Origin: Rivihabitans pingtungensis
Lineage (GTDB): Bacteria > Pseudomonadota > Gammaproteobacteria > Burkholderiales > Aquaspirillaceae
Reading direction: 5' to 3'
NCBI RefSeq assembly: GCF_003201855.1
Contig: NZ_QJKI01000028.1
Location: 1 to 45,925, forward strand
DNA length: 45,925 nt
Below are positions 7,344-16,099 of this stretch, one piece after another (within the stretch, counting starts at the first letter, position 1; every line of letters begins with the position of its first letter). The notes below the pieces were generated by a model. It did not search any database, had not been told where the DNA came from, and saw only the letters and a program-made list of their open reading frames with translations. The translations under genes and the position numbers were made by a program.

Positions 7344-9182
7344 TCAGCGCGGCTCGACGGTGAACACTTCCATCATCACCTCAGCGCCGCGCAGTTGCAG
7401 GCTGCCCAGTGGGCGCAAGGTATGCGCGCGAATGCGCTGGGCGGCGGCGGCGCCGATGATGATATCGGCCGGCAGGGTGCGCGCGGCGGACTCCAGCCGT
7501 GAGGCAAAGTTGATGCAATCGCCGATGGCGGTGTAACTGCTGCGAAACGAAGTCCCCAAATCCCCCACCAGCGCCAGGCCGCTTTCGATGCCAATGCGCA
7601 CGCGTAGCGTGGGCAATCCATCGGCGTGGCGCTGTTGGTTCAGCGCCGCCACGGCGGCCACGATATCCAGCGCGGCAGCGGCGGCCTGGTCGGCTTGTTC
7701 CGGACAGGGCAGCGGCGCGCCCCAGAACGCCACCAGGCCGTCGCCCGTGTATTTGTCCAGCGTGCCGCTGTGTGCCAGCACCGGGCCGGTCAGCCGTTGC
7801 AGAAAATCACGGGTCAGCCGGGCGGCGTCGGTCAGCGGCAGCGCCGCCGTGGTGCGGGTAAAGCCTTCCATATCGGCAATCAGCACGGTGACTTCGCGCT
7901 GGGTGGGCGTCAGGCTGTCTTCCAGGCCACGGCGCACCATCTCGTTGAGCACCGACGGGCCAACATACCGGGAAAACGTGCTCAGCAGCCGCTTGTTGCG
8001 CTGCTGGGCGCCCCACCATTCAAACGGAATCGCCGTGGCCAGCAGACACAGATAGGCCGCCAGCGGCGCCGATAACGACCACTCCGCCCCATGCCGCGCC
8101 CCCCACAGCCCCAGCGCCAGCCAGCCGGCGGTCAACGCCGCCAGCCCGGCGATATTGCCCCAGGCCGGCACACGCGGCATGGCCCAGGCCAGCAAGGCCA
8201 CGCTGAGCAACACCCAGGCCGCCAGCCCGGCGCGCCCCGACCAGGGCAGCCCACCGCGCCCGGCCTGAATATCCAGCAGCGCCGACAGGGCATTGGCGTG
8301 CACCAGCACGCCGGCGTTCAGCGGCGCCAGCGGCGTGCTGACATGGTCGCCCAGGCTCAGCGAGGACGAGCCCACCAGCACATAGCGGCCGGCCAGCAGT
8401 TGTGTGGGCAGACGCTGGGCCAGCACCTCGGCGGCGGGCGCCACGGTATAGGCCGGCCAGGCGCGTGGATAGGGCGAGCGCCAGCTGGCGCCCGCGGCCA
8501 AGGGCAATACCGAGGGCGCGTTGGCCGCACGGGCGCAGTCGATCAGCGTGGCGGCAAACATCGGGTAGTCACGGCCCTGATAGCGGGTGAGCACCGGCAG
8601 GCGGCGCAGCACGCCGTCGGCGTCGGGCTGGTAGCCGATATTGCCCAGGCAGCGCGCGGTGGCCGACAGGCCGGCGTGGTTGGCCAGATAACCCTGCGCG
8701 CCCAGCGCCGGCTGGGCAGGATCGGCCGGCAAACCGCCTGCCAGCACGCCCTGGCGCAGCGGGGTGTCGCGCTCGGGGTAATCCAGAATCTGCGCCAGCG
8801 TGACCGGCGCATGCGCGGCCAGCATGGCCAGGCGGGCATCGCCGACCGGGTCGGCCGGCTCAGGAAACAAAATATCCACGCCAATGGCGCGCACCTGGTA
8901 ATGACTGAGCAGGATTTCCAGCAAATCGGCCATGCGCTGGCGCGGCCACGGCCATGGCCCCAGCTGGCGCAGGCTGGTTTCGTCAATGTCGATCACCGCC
9001 ACGCGGGTATCTGGGGCAGGGTCGGCGCTGACTTGCAGCAGGCGGTCGCGCAGGGCTTCGTCCAGCCGGGTGGGCAGCACCGGGCGCTGCCATTCCACCC
9101 AGGCGGCCAGCAGGCAGGCCAGCAGCGCCAGCGCCAGGCGCATGGCGTGCTGGGCGGCCGGGCGGGAGAGCCAGGGCGTCAT
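7344..9182 (-). CDS. CHASE2-domain class III adenylate/guanylate cyclase
   Basis: A 612-residue membrane cyclase. There is one N-terminal membrane helix (about 14-30), then an extracytoplasmic CHASE2 sensor (about 35-315; VAVIDIDETSLRQLGPWPWPR and GVDILFPEP are typical), three closely spaced helices (about 320-390), a short linker and the class III catalytic domain (about 430-605). Catalytic residues look intact: metal-binding Asp437 (IADMEGFT) and Asp481 (KYTGDG), purine-selecting Lys477 and Thr551 (YTAIGD), and transition-state Asn558 and Arg562. The Lys/Thr pair points to ATP and the IIIb subtype, so cAMP is the expected product. It is the last gene of the polysaccharide operon, 12 bases after a glycosyltransferase, in the same transcription unit as a Crp-family regulator. 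The CHASE2 ligand is unknown. Confidence 0.92.
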   Translation of the reverse strand: MTPWLSRPAAQHAMRLALALLACLLAAWVEWQRPVLPTRLDEALRDRLLQVSADPAPDTRVAVIDIDETSLRQLGPWPWPRQRMADLLEILLSHYQVRAIGVDILFPEPADPVGDARLAMLAAHAPVTLAQILDYPERDTPLRQGVLAGGLPADPAQPALGAQGYLANHAGLSATARCLGNIGYQPDADGVLRRLPVLTRYQGRDYPMFAATLIDCARAANAPSVLPLAAGASWRSPYPRAWPAYTVAPAAEVLAQRLPTQLLAGRYVLVGSSSLSLGDHVSTPLAPLNAGVLVHANALSALLDIQAGRGGLPWSGRAGLAAWVLLSVALLAWAMPRVPAWGNIAGLAALTAGWLALGLWGARHGAEWSLSAPLAAYLCLLATAIPFEWWGAQQRNKRLLSTFSRYVGPSVLNEMVRRGLEDSLTPTQREVTVLIADMEGFTRTTAALPLTDAARLTRDFLQRLTGPVLAHSGTLDKYTGDGLVAFWGAPLPCPEQADQAAAAALDIVAAVAALNQQRHADGLPTLRVRIGIESGLALVGDLGTSFRSSYTAIGDCINFASRLESAARTLPADIIIGAAAAQRIRAHTLRPLGSLQLRGAEVMMEVFTVEPR

Positions 9183-9194
9183 GCGGCGGGCCGA

Positions 9195-10364
9195 TCAGTC
9201 CGGCAGGCCGTGGCGGGCAGCCACCTGGCGGTACACCGCGCGGGTTTCTGCCGCGCAGCGCGCCCAGCTAAAGCCGGCTGCCCGCGCCAGGCCCGCAGCG
9301 GCCAGTTGCTGGGCGCCGGCGCGGTCGTCCAGCAGACGCAGCAGGCCGGCGCGCATGGCGTCCACATCGTCCGGGTCGGCCAAGAGGCCGGCGTCGCCCA
9401 CCACTTCGGGCAGCGAGGTGGCGCTGGAGGCCAGCACCGGCACACCACAGGCCATGGCTTCCAGCGGCGGCAGGCCAAAGCCTTCGTAGCGCGAGGGGTA
9501 AGCAAACGCCGCCGCGCCGGCATACAGCAGCGGCAGCAGCGCGTCGGACACATAGCCCAGCAGGCGCAGCTCGCCCTTGGCCATCAGTTGGCGGGCCGAG
9601 GCCATCAGCGCGTCGGTGTGCCAGCCGGCCATGCCGGCCACCACCAGCGGAAAGCGCTGGCGCAGGGCGGCCGGCAGGCCGGCGTAGGCTTCGAACAGCA
9701 CCCCCAGGTTCTTGCGCGGCTCCAGCGTGCCCACGCACAGCACATAATTGCCGGGCGACAGGTGCATGCCAGCCAGCGGCAGCGCCAGGCTTGCTGCCGG
9801 GCGCGGGGCAAAGCGCGGGTCGGCGGCCAGCAGGGTGACGCTCAGGCGCGCATCCGGCACGGCAAAGCGCTGCTGCACGGCGCGGCGGGTGGCTTCGGAA
9901 ATCACGATGATGTGGTCGGCCCGCTCGATGGCGCGCGGCAGCTCGCGGTGCATGATGGCCACGCGGTCGGCCGGGTGGGTTTCCGGGTGGTCAAAACACG
10001 ACAGATCATGCACGGTGATCACGGTCGGCCCGGCGTAGCGTTGCGGCAGGATATTGGGTTCGTGATACAGATACCCGGCGCTGGCCAGGCCGCGTGCATG
10101 CCAGGCAAAGCTGGCGCGCTCGACCAGGCGCTTGAGCTCGCGCGGATTGGGCAGCACCTTGCGCACCAGATCGTAGGCGCGACGGGTATTGCGCGCCGTG
10201 CCCGAGACCTCCGCCGTTGCCGGCAGGCCGTGTTCGCAGTGCAGACCGTAGAACATCAGCGGATCAAGCCCGTCCGCGCGCAGTGCGGTGAACAGTTGCC
10301 GGGTGTACTGGCCGATGCCGGTCAGCGGGGCGAGCAGGGGCACGCCGTTTACAAGCAGTTTCAT
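9195..10364 (-). CDS. GT4-family glycosyltransferase
   Basis: A 389-residue GT-B enzyme of family GT4 (WbpY/MtfB-like). The N-terminal acceptor domain has GVPLLAPLTGIGQYTRQL and VITVHDLSCFDHPETHP; the C-terminal donor domain has LCVGTLEPRKNLGVLFEA and the EX7E-type motif EGFGLPPLEAMACGVPVL. Such enzymes use GDP-mannose or GDP-rhamnose in mannan/rhamnan chains; here, with gmd and rmd nearby, D-rhamnosyl or mannosyl transfer is the natural guess. Its start overlaps the stop of the small membrane protein by 4 bases (ATGA), implying translational coupling. Confidence 0.9.
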   Translation of the reverse strand: MKLLVNGVPLLAPLTGIGQYTRQLFTALRADGLDPLMFYGLHCEHGLPATAEVSGTARNTRRAYDLVRKVLPNPRELKRLVERASFAWHARGLASAGYLYHEPNILPQRYAGPTVITVHDLSCFDHPETHPADRVAIMHRELPRAIERADHIIVISEATRRAVQQRFAVPDARLSVTLLAADPRFAPRPAASLALPLAGMHLSPGNYVLCVGTLEPRKNLGVLFEAYAGLPAALRQRFPLVVAGMAGWHTDALMASARQLMAKGELRLLGYVSDALLPLLYAGAAAFAYPSRYEGFGLPPLEAMACGVPVLASSATSLPEVVGDAGLLADPDDVDAMRAGLLRLLDDRAGAQQLAAAGLARAAGFSWARCAAETRAVYRQVAARHGLPD

Positions 10365-10657
10365 GGGTAATAAAGCCCTTCCGGGGCCAGACAGATCATC
10401 ATCAGCGCCAGGGCGATGCCAATGGCGTTGCCCAGCATGTCATACCAGCAAAAGCCGCTGCCGTAGCGGGCGTCCCAGATTTCCTTGCACAGGCCGGTGG
10501 CCGTCACCGCCGCCAGCGCCCAGGGCAGCGGCCACAGCAGGCAGGCGGCGTGGGTGAGCCAGAAACTCCATTCGATATGCTGCTGTTTGTCTTCTTCGTG
10601 CAGTTTATTGCGAAGGTGCAGCAGCCAGGCGCGCCAGCCGGCCGGCATCCGGCTCAC
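10361..10657 (-). CDS. Small VanZ/YfiM-like membrane protein
   Basis: A 98-residue protein with a short basic N terminus and about three membrane segments. The pattern DKQQH... followed by GLCKEIWDARYGSGFCWYDML and an N-x-IG helix resembles the VanZ-like/YfiM (DUF2279-type) group, whose role is not known. The GTG at 10657 gives a 4-base GTGA overlap with the crp-family gene upstream; an ATG at 10648 is an alternative start three codons in. Tight overlap on both sides (4 bases with the glycosyltransferase) makes it a real operon member. A role in envelope polysaccharide handling is inference from position only. Confidence 0.65.
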   Translation of the reverse strand: MSRMPAGWRAWLLHLRNKLHEEDKQQHIEWSFWLTHAACLLWPLPWALAAVTATGLCKEIWDARYGSGFCWYDMLGNAIGIALALMMICLAPEGLYYP

Positions 10658-11457
10658 CGCCCGCCCGCATGGCCGGCCGGGCCGGGTGCGGGGTCTTCCT
10701 GCGCCATTTTGCGCAGGGTGTCTGGCTGGCGCACGATCAAGCGGCGCAGGTCTTTTTCGACAATCTGCTTTTGCAGCAGCACATTCAGTGCGCGCGACAC
10801 TGTCTCCCGGCTGGTGTTCACCATGGCGGCGATTTCCTGCTGGGTGGGCATGGCCGGGATTTCGCGCATATTGCCCGGCGCCGGCTGCGACAGCTGCTCC
10901 AGCGCGGCGTATACGCGCTGAAAGGCGCTGGGCAGGCTGAGAATGGCGCGGTTGGCGGCGGCCGAGCGCACGGTGGCGGCCAGCCGGCGCATCACCCGCT
11001 CGGCCACCAAGGGCTGGCCATACAAGAGCTGGCGCGCCTGCGCGCTGGGCAAAAACGCCACCAGCGAGGTGTCCGCCGCCAGCACCGAGGCCGAACGCGG
11101 CTGGTTGTCGATCACCGCCATTTCACCCACATAATCGCCCGGCGCCAGGGTGGCCAGCACCATTTCGCGACCATCTTCGGTGACGTCCACCACCTGCACC
11201 CGACCAGACAGCACAAACACCAGATGCTCGCCGGGGCTGCCCTTGAGCATCACATACGTGCCTTTTTCCACGGTGCGAAACTGCATGGCCGCGCCAACCT
11301 GTTGCAGCACCTGCGGGCTCAGGCCACTGAGTAACGGGATGTTGTTCAGGTGCACGGTGATCACCTGATGCACCGCCTGATTCAGCTGCGCGCCGGCCCC
11401 GGCGTCCTGGACGGGCGACGGGGTGGCGGCGGCGGATGGGGCGGTGGGTTCAGTCAT
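10654..11457 (-). CDS. Crp/Fnr-family transcriptional regulator
   Basis: A 267-residue regulator with a Pro/Ala-rich N-terminal extension (1-35), a cyclic nucleotide-binding beta-roll (about 38-150), a dimerisation helix and a C-terminal winged helix (about 200-245). The phosphate-binding cassette GEMAVIDNQPRSASV keeps the Glu112 and Arg121-Ser122 expected for a cyclic nucleotide ligand. No Cys cluster of the Fnr type is seen. The recognition helix TSRETVSRAL is Crp-like. I chose the ATG at 11457; a TTG at 11478 would overlap the giant glycosyltransferase stop by 8 bases. It sits mid-operon with the cyclase at 7344, so it is the obvious candidate receptor for that enzyme's product. c-di-GMP binding, as in Clp, is an alternative. 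Confidence 0.9.
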   Translation of the reverse strand: MTEPTAPSAAATPSPVQDAGAGAQLNQAVHQVITVHLNNIPLLSGLSPQVLQQVGAAMQFRTVEKGTYVMLKGSPGEHLVFVLSGRVQVVDVTEDGREMVLATLAPGDYVGEMAVIDNQPRSASVLAADTSLVAFLPSAQARQLLYGQPLVAERVMRRLAATVRSAAANRAILSLPSAFQRVYAALEQLSQPAPGNMREIPAMPTQQEIAAMVNTSRETVSRALNVLLQKQIVEKDLRRLIVRQPDTLRKMAQEDPAPGPAGHAGGR

Positions 11458-11470
11458 CAGGGGCTCAGGG

Positions 11471-14400
11471 TCAGTCAATGATCGGACGCAGCAGGGCGCG
11501 GGCGCTGTCGCGCCAGCTCAGCCACGGCATGCTGTCCGAACGCGGGTGTGCCTCGGCGGCAAACAGGCGCAGCCAGTCGCGCAGCGCCTGGGCCAGCTCT
11601 TGCGGCTGCCTGGCGCAGAAATACGCGGCGTGCTCGCCGGCCACTTCGCGGAACACGGCAATATCGCGGGCCAGCACCGGCAGCTTGTGCTGGGCGGCTT
11701 CGATCAGCGGCAGGCCAAAGCCTTCGCATTCCGAGGCGGCAATCAGACAATCGGCCCGAGCATAGATTTTTTCAAGATACTCGTCACTGGCGCCTTCCAG
11801 CCACAGCAGGTTTTTGCCGGCTTGCGGATGCTGGCGCAACTGCTGGGCGAATTCGTCCATCTTCCAGCCTTGCTTGCCCACCAGCACCAGCCGGCTGTCG
11901 TCGCCGTCGGCCCACAGCTGTTCGAACGCGGCCAGCGTCTGCGCGTGACCCTTGCGCGGCTCGATGGTGCCCACCATCAAAAAGCTCACTCCGCCGTCCA
12001 TGCGGGCCAGGGTGGCCTCGGCGTCGGCCGGCAGGCCGCGCGTGGGGGTGGAGCTGTCAAGGTCGGCGCCCAGATGAAAGTGGCCAATCATCGGCAGCGG
12101 CGCGCCGGGGGCCTGCTCGCGCAGCCAGGCGGCCACGTCCTGCGCCACCGCGTCAGAAATACACATCAGCCCGTCGGCGCAACGCGCCAGGCTGCGCAGC
12201 CAGACATCAAAAGCCTGGGTAATGCCAGCCACGGTGAACTGGGCATGGCGCAGCGGAATAATGTCGTACACCACGTAATACACCCGCGCGCCGGCCAGGC
12301 GGAAAGCCGCCAGCTGTTGCTCGGCCTCGGGGAACAAGTGGGCCGCCAGGTCCAGGCCCAGAAACACATCGCCCGGCCCGGCCTGCACCGGCTGGCCTTC
12401 GCGCGGCTCGCCCGTACCCTCGGGGTGGAATTTGCCGGTGTAACGGAAGCCTTCGGTCTTGTCGCCATACACCGGGCAGATGTCGTACCCGGCCGGCGGC
12501 TGGAGAAACAGCTCGTTGAGGATGCTGCGCACCACGCGCTGAATGCCGGTGCGGGCATCACGGTGATACAGCTCGGAGACGTCCACCAGCAATTGCTTGC
12601 GGCGCTGGGCAGTCCAGCCGGCCTGCCAGGCGCGCCGCGCCGGGGCGATGGCGTCGGCCAGGCGGCGCTCGCGGCGCAAGGCGCCCATCACCGTCAGCAG
12701 GCGGGCGGACAGGCTGTCCCAGTCGCGCGCGCTCAACCAGTCGCGCTGGCGGGCAATCAGCGCCGCCGCAGCGTCGGGCTGGGCGCTGAGCGCCTGCACG
12801 GCGCGCACGATGTCCTCGGCCTCGTGGCCGTCCATCTTCCAGGTGACGTCCGGCAGGTCGGAGAAAATCTCCAGCGGGCTGACCAGCACCGGCTTGAGGG
12901 TGGAAAGCCCAATGGTGACCGCGCCGCTGGCGCTTTCGCGAGTGTGCTTGTACGGAAAAACAATATAGTCGGCCGCGCCCAACAGACGCTGGCAGGTTTC
13001 AATCGGCCGGTAGTCGGTAATCCAGTGAATCTGGCCATCCACGCCCAATTGGCGGGCACGCTGCTGGTATTGCTGGATCATGCGCTCGCTGCGCTCGTCC
13101 AGAATCGAATTCAGCGCCAGCAAGTGCACGGCGCGGCCGCTGGCGCGCGCCAGTGGCTTGACGGTTTCCACCAGGGTGTCGATGCCCTTGTGTGCCAGGG
13201 CAAAGCCAAAGCAGCCCAGCACCAGCGCATCGGCCGGAATGCCCAGCTCGGCGCGCACCGCGTCGGGCTGCGGCTCGGCCAGCGGCTGCACCACGCCGTG
13301 ATGCAGCAGCATGACATTGTCGGCCAGGCCCAGCGCCAGCAGGTGATTGAGGTCTTCCGGCTTGTGCACGATGATGCGGTCGATCTGCGCCAGCGCGCTG
13401 ACGGCGGCGGCCGATACCCGGCATTCCACCAGCAGCGGCAGGGTGGAGTGCAGTTCCAGCATCACCACGCGGCCTTGCTGGCTCAGCGCGGCCAGTTGGA
13501 TGCAACAGGCATCGGACAAGGGGAACAAGCTGGGCTGATGCTGCACCAGCACCACTTGCGCGTCGCTCTGGCCGATGCGCTCCAGCACGCCGGGCACGCT
13601 GTCGTTGTTGCCCAGCGTCCAGCTGGAGAGCGCATTGGCCGGCGGGCTGTCGGTGCGGTCGTCGCAATACACGGTGAGCGCCACCTCGGGGGCGTCCACC
13701 ATGGCGCGCAGCAGCTTGTGGCTGTATTCGGCAATGCCGCAGCGGGTGGCCCAGGGGCTGAGCAGGGCCAGGCGCAGCGGGCCGGGCTCGGCCTTGGGCT
13801 GGCGCGCCAGCCAGTCGGCGCTGGCCAGCAGGCCGCGCGCGCCATTGTCCCAGCGGTAGGTGTCGCGCACATGGCGCAGGCCGGCGTCGCGCTGCGCTTG
13901 CAAGGCTGGGTCATCGGCCAGGATGCGCTGGCGCAGCAGTTGCAGCTTGGCGGCCAGGTCGGCGCGGTCGGGTTCCAGCCAGCAGGCGTCGCTGGCGCGC
14001 ACATGGCTGCGCGAGGCGGCAAAGCGAAAATCCACCAGCGTGGCGGTGGCGTGGCTGCAAAAATCCGCCTGGGCGCTGTGGCCGGTGGTGATCACCGGCA
14101 AGCCCATGGCCAGGGCCTCGGCCGCCGGCAGGTTAAAGCCTTCGCCACGGGTGGGCAGCACCATGGCATGAGCGCTGCGGTACAGCGCCAGCATGCCGGC
14201 GTCGTCCAGCGGCGCTTCGTCGATGATCACCCGCGCCGGTTTGTCACGGCCGGCCGACAGGGCCTCCAGCTGCTGGTGAATCTGGTTGTGCGGGTTGGGG
14301 AAGGTCTTGATGTACAGCTCGACGGCGTCGTCGGCGCTGAAGGCGTCCAGATAGGCGGCCAGCAGCACATCGGCGCCCTTGCGCTCGAACACCGAGGACA

Positions 14401-16099
14401 CATGCAAAAAGCGCAGGCGCTGGCCGTCGGCCACGCGCAGCGCGCCCAGTGGTTCGGCCTCAGCCGGAATCAGGTGATCGACACCAATCGGAATCACGAA
14501 CACCGGCGGGCGACAGCCCGAGTTGAGCAAGGCGCGCTTGACCGACTCTGCCGCCACCCACACCACGTCAAAATGGGCGTTCAGGTGGGCGACGGTGTCG
14601 GCCGGGACGGAGGTTTCTTCCCAGAAGAACACAATGCCGCGCTGGCCGGCCGGCTGGGCGTCGGTGATGAAGGGGTAGTGGTGCACCACGGAAATCGCCT
14701 GGCCAGCGGCATCATCCGGCACGGCGCGGCGCAGCGCGGCGTGCAGCGGCGCGTCTTGCTCGGCCGGCAGATTGGGCGCTTCGGCGTAGGGCTGGCCGTG
14801 GTAGGGCACAAAGCTCAAGCGTTGCTGGTTGATGCGTTCCAGCGCGCCGGCCAGGCCACGGTTGACGATGGCCAGGCTGTAATGGCCTTCGACATGGCCA
14901 GTCAGCCGCACCCAGCGCGCGGCGGCCTGGGCAGGCTCGGGCAGCAACAGGGTTTCCGGCAGGGAGGGAAAGGCCGGCAGCACGCGCGGATGCGGGCGCA
15001 GCTCGCCAGTGGCGGTGTACAGCTGCAATTCGCGCCGGGTCAGCGCCTTCCATTTGAGCGCCTGCAAAAAGCTGTGTACGCCCAGCCGTTTGGCCACGGC
15101 GATCAGTGCCTGCTTCAGCGCCGGGTGGCGCTCCAGCACGGCCAGCACTGCGCCGCTGGGGCGCGACAGCCAGGCCATCAGCTTGGCGCGGGCCTGTTGC
15201 TTGTGGCGCGGCGCTTCGTCGCGCAGCTGGCGCAATAGGCCCATCACCGCGCGCAAGGGGCGGGTGAGCTGCCAGGATTTGCTGGTGTACACACCATCCA
15301 GTTCGGCTTGCAGGGTGGCGCGGGTCTGGTCGGCTAGCGCCTGCGCCTTGTTGGCGCGCAGCCATTCGCGTTCGGTGGCCTTGTGCGCGGCAGCCAGCTC
15401 TTGCGCCAATCGGTGCTGTTCGGCCGGCACATGGCCGTCAAACACATTGGGCGGCGCGCGAAAGGCGTCGGCCAGCCCGGCGTGTTCGTCGGCGACGTAA
15501 TAGCGGTTCAGGCCGTCGAAATACACCCAGCGGTAGCCAGCGCCAACAATCATCGGCTCCCAGTCGGCGTTGATCTGCTGCGAGTTGGGCAGGGTGGCTT
15601 CCACCAGCACGACCCATGGCCGAAAGCGCTGAAAATCCATGCCCTTTAGCACGTCGGTTTCAAAGCCTTCGACGTCGATCTTGAGAAAATGAATCTCCCG
15701 GCCGGCGGCGTATTCGGCGCAGATATCGCTCAGCGGGCGCATCGGCACCACGCTGGCGTGGGTGGCCAGACCCTGGCTGGCGTGGCGTTCGGCCACTTCG
15801 GCCGAGGCGGTGGCCAGGCCGCGCACCTCGGTGTTGTACAGGGTGATCTCGCCCACGCTGGCGCCTACCGCCAGTTGCAGGTTGATGTCGCGCAGCCGCT
15901 CGGCGCGCAGCTGGGCGATGTGTTCGTCCAGCGGTTCGATGTTCAGGCCATGCCAGCCCAGGTCGTAAAACGCCTTGGTGACGGAATCGTCAGACGGGTG
16001 ATTGGCGCCGACGTCGATATAAAAACCGTGCTCGACGTGCTTGAGCGCACGCATCAGCATCACGTCTTCGCCATTTTGCGCGTAAGAGATAAAACTCAT
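11471..16099 (-). CDS. Giant FkbM methyltransferase and triple GT4 glycosyltransferase fusion
   Basis: A 1542-residue cytoplasmic enzyme. Residues about 1-205 form an FkbM-type SAM methyltransferase (FYIDVGANHPSDDSVTKAFY, NIEPL, FLKIDVEGFE). Residues about 225-300 are a predicted helical/coiled-coil segment ending in YTSKSWQLTRPLR, seen next to glycan enzymes. Three GT-B domains follow: about 395-765 (RGEGFNLPAAEALAMGLPVI), about 775-1150 (RESASGAVTIGLSTLKPVLV) and about 1170-1542 (GTIEPRKGH, CEGFGLPLIEA at 1459-1468). Domain 2 has a weaker EX7E motif. The start at 16099 overlaps the wzt stop by 4 bases. I infer that it builds the D-rhamnan chain and that the methyltransferase caps it; WsaE and WbdD are partial analogues. 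Exact linkages are not predictable. Confidence 0.9.
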   Translation of the reverse strand: MSFISYAQNGEDVMLMRALKHVEHGFYIDVGANHPSDDSVTKAFYDLGWHGLNIEPLDEHIAQLRAERLRDINLQLAVGASVGEITLYNTEVRGLATASAEVAERHASQGLATHASVVPMRPLSDICAEYAAGREIHFLKIDVEGFETDVLKGMDFQRFRPWVVLVEATLPNSQQINADWEPMIVGAGYRWVYFDGLNRYYVADEHAGLADAFRAPPNVFDGHVPAEQHRLAQELAAAHKATEREWLRANKAQALADQTRATLQAELDGVYTSKSWQLTRPLRAVMGLLRQLRDEAPRHKQQARAKLMAWLSRPSGAVLAVLERHPALKQALIAVAKRLGVHSFLQALKWKALTRRELQLYTATGELRPHPRVLPAFPSLPETLLLPEPAQAAARWVRLTGHVEGHYSLAIVNRGLAGALERINQQRLSFVPYHGQPYAEAPNLPAEQDAPLHAALRRAVPDDAAGQAISVVHHYPFITDAQPAGQRGIVFFWEETSVPADTVAHLNAHFDVVWVAAESVKRALLNSGCRPPVFVIPIGVDHLIPAEAEPLGALRVADGQRLRFLHVSSVFERKGADVLLAAYLDAFSADDAVELYIKTFPNPHNQIHQQLEALSAGRDKPARVIIDEAPLDDAGMLALYRSAHAMVLPTRGEGFNLPAAEALAMGLPVITTGHSAQADFCSHATATLVDFRFAASRSHVRASDACWLEPDRADLAAKLQLLRQRILADDPALQAQRDAGLRHVRDTYRWDNGARGLLASADWLARQPKAEPGPLRLALLSPWATRCGIAEYSHKLLRAMVDAPEVALTVYCDDRTDSPPANALSSWTLGNNDSVPGVLERIGQSDAQVVLVQHQPSLFPLSDACCIQLAALSQQGRVVMLELHSTLPLLVECRVSAAAVSALAQIDRIIVHKPEDLNHLLALGLADNVMLLHHGVVQPLAEPQPDAVRAELGIPADALVLGCFGFALAHKGIDTLVETVKPLARASGRAVHLLALNSILDERSERMIQQYQQRARQLGVDGQIHWITDYRPIETCQRLLGAADYIVFPYKHTRESASGAVTIGLSTLKPVLVSPLEIFSDLPDVTWKMDGHEAEDIVRAVQALSAQPDAAAALIARQRDWLSARDWDSLSARLLTVMGALRRERRLADAIAPARRAWQAGWTAQRRKQLLVDVSELYHRDARTGIQRVVRSILNELFLQPPAGYDICPVYGDKTEGFRYTGKFHPEGTGEPREGQPVQAGPGDVFLGLDLAAHLFPEAEQQLAAFRLAGARVYYVVYDIIPLRHAQFTVAGITQAFDVWLRSLARCADGLMCISDAVAQDVAAWLREQAPGAPLPMIGHFHLGADLDSSTPTRGLPADAEATLARMDGGVSFLMVGTIEPRKGHAQTLAAFEQLWADGDDSRLVLVGKQGWKMDEFAQQLRQHPQAGKNLLWLEGASDEYLEKIYARADCLIAASECEGFGLPLIEAAQHKLPVLARDIAVFREVAGEHAAYFCARQPQELAQALRDWLRLFAAEAHPRSDSMPWLSWRDSARALLRPIID

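Noticed and set aside
8091..10370. 759-codon plus-strand open frame opposite the cyclase and glycosyltransferase
   Set aside because: Composition is Gln/His/Arg/Gly-rich and it spans two real minus-strand genes; no recognisable domain.
11423..15238. 1271-codon plus-strand open frame opposite the giant glycosyltransferase
   Set aside because: Its translation is His/Gln/Arg/Gly-rich with no domain motifs; in GC-rich DNA such frames arise as the shadow of a real gene, and the minus-strand frame has clear methyltransferase and GT4 motifs.
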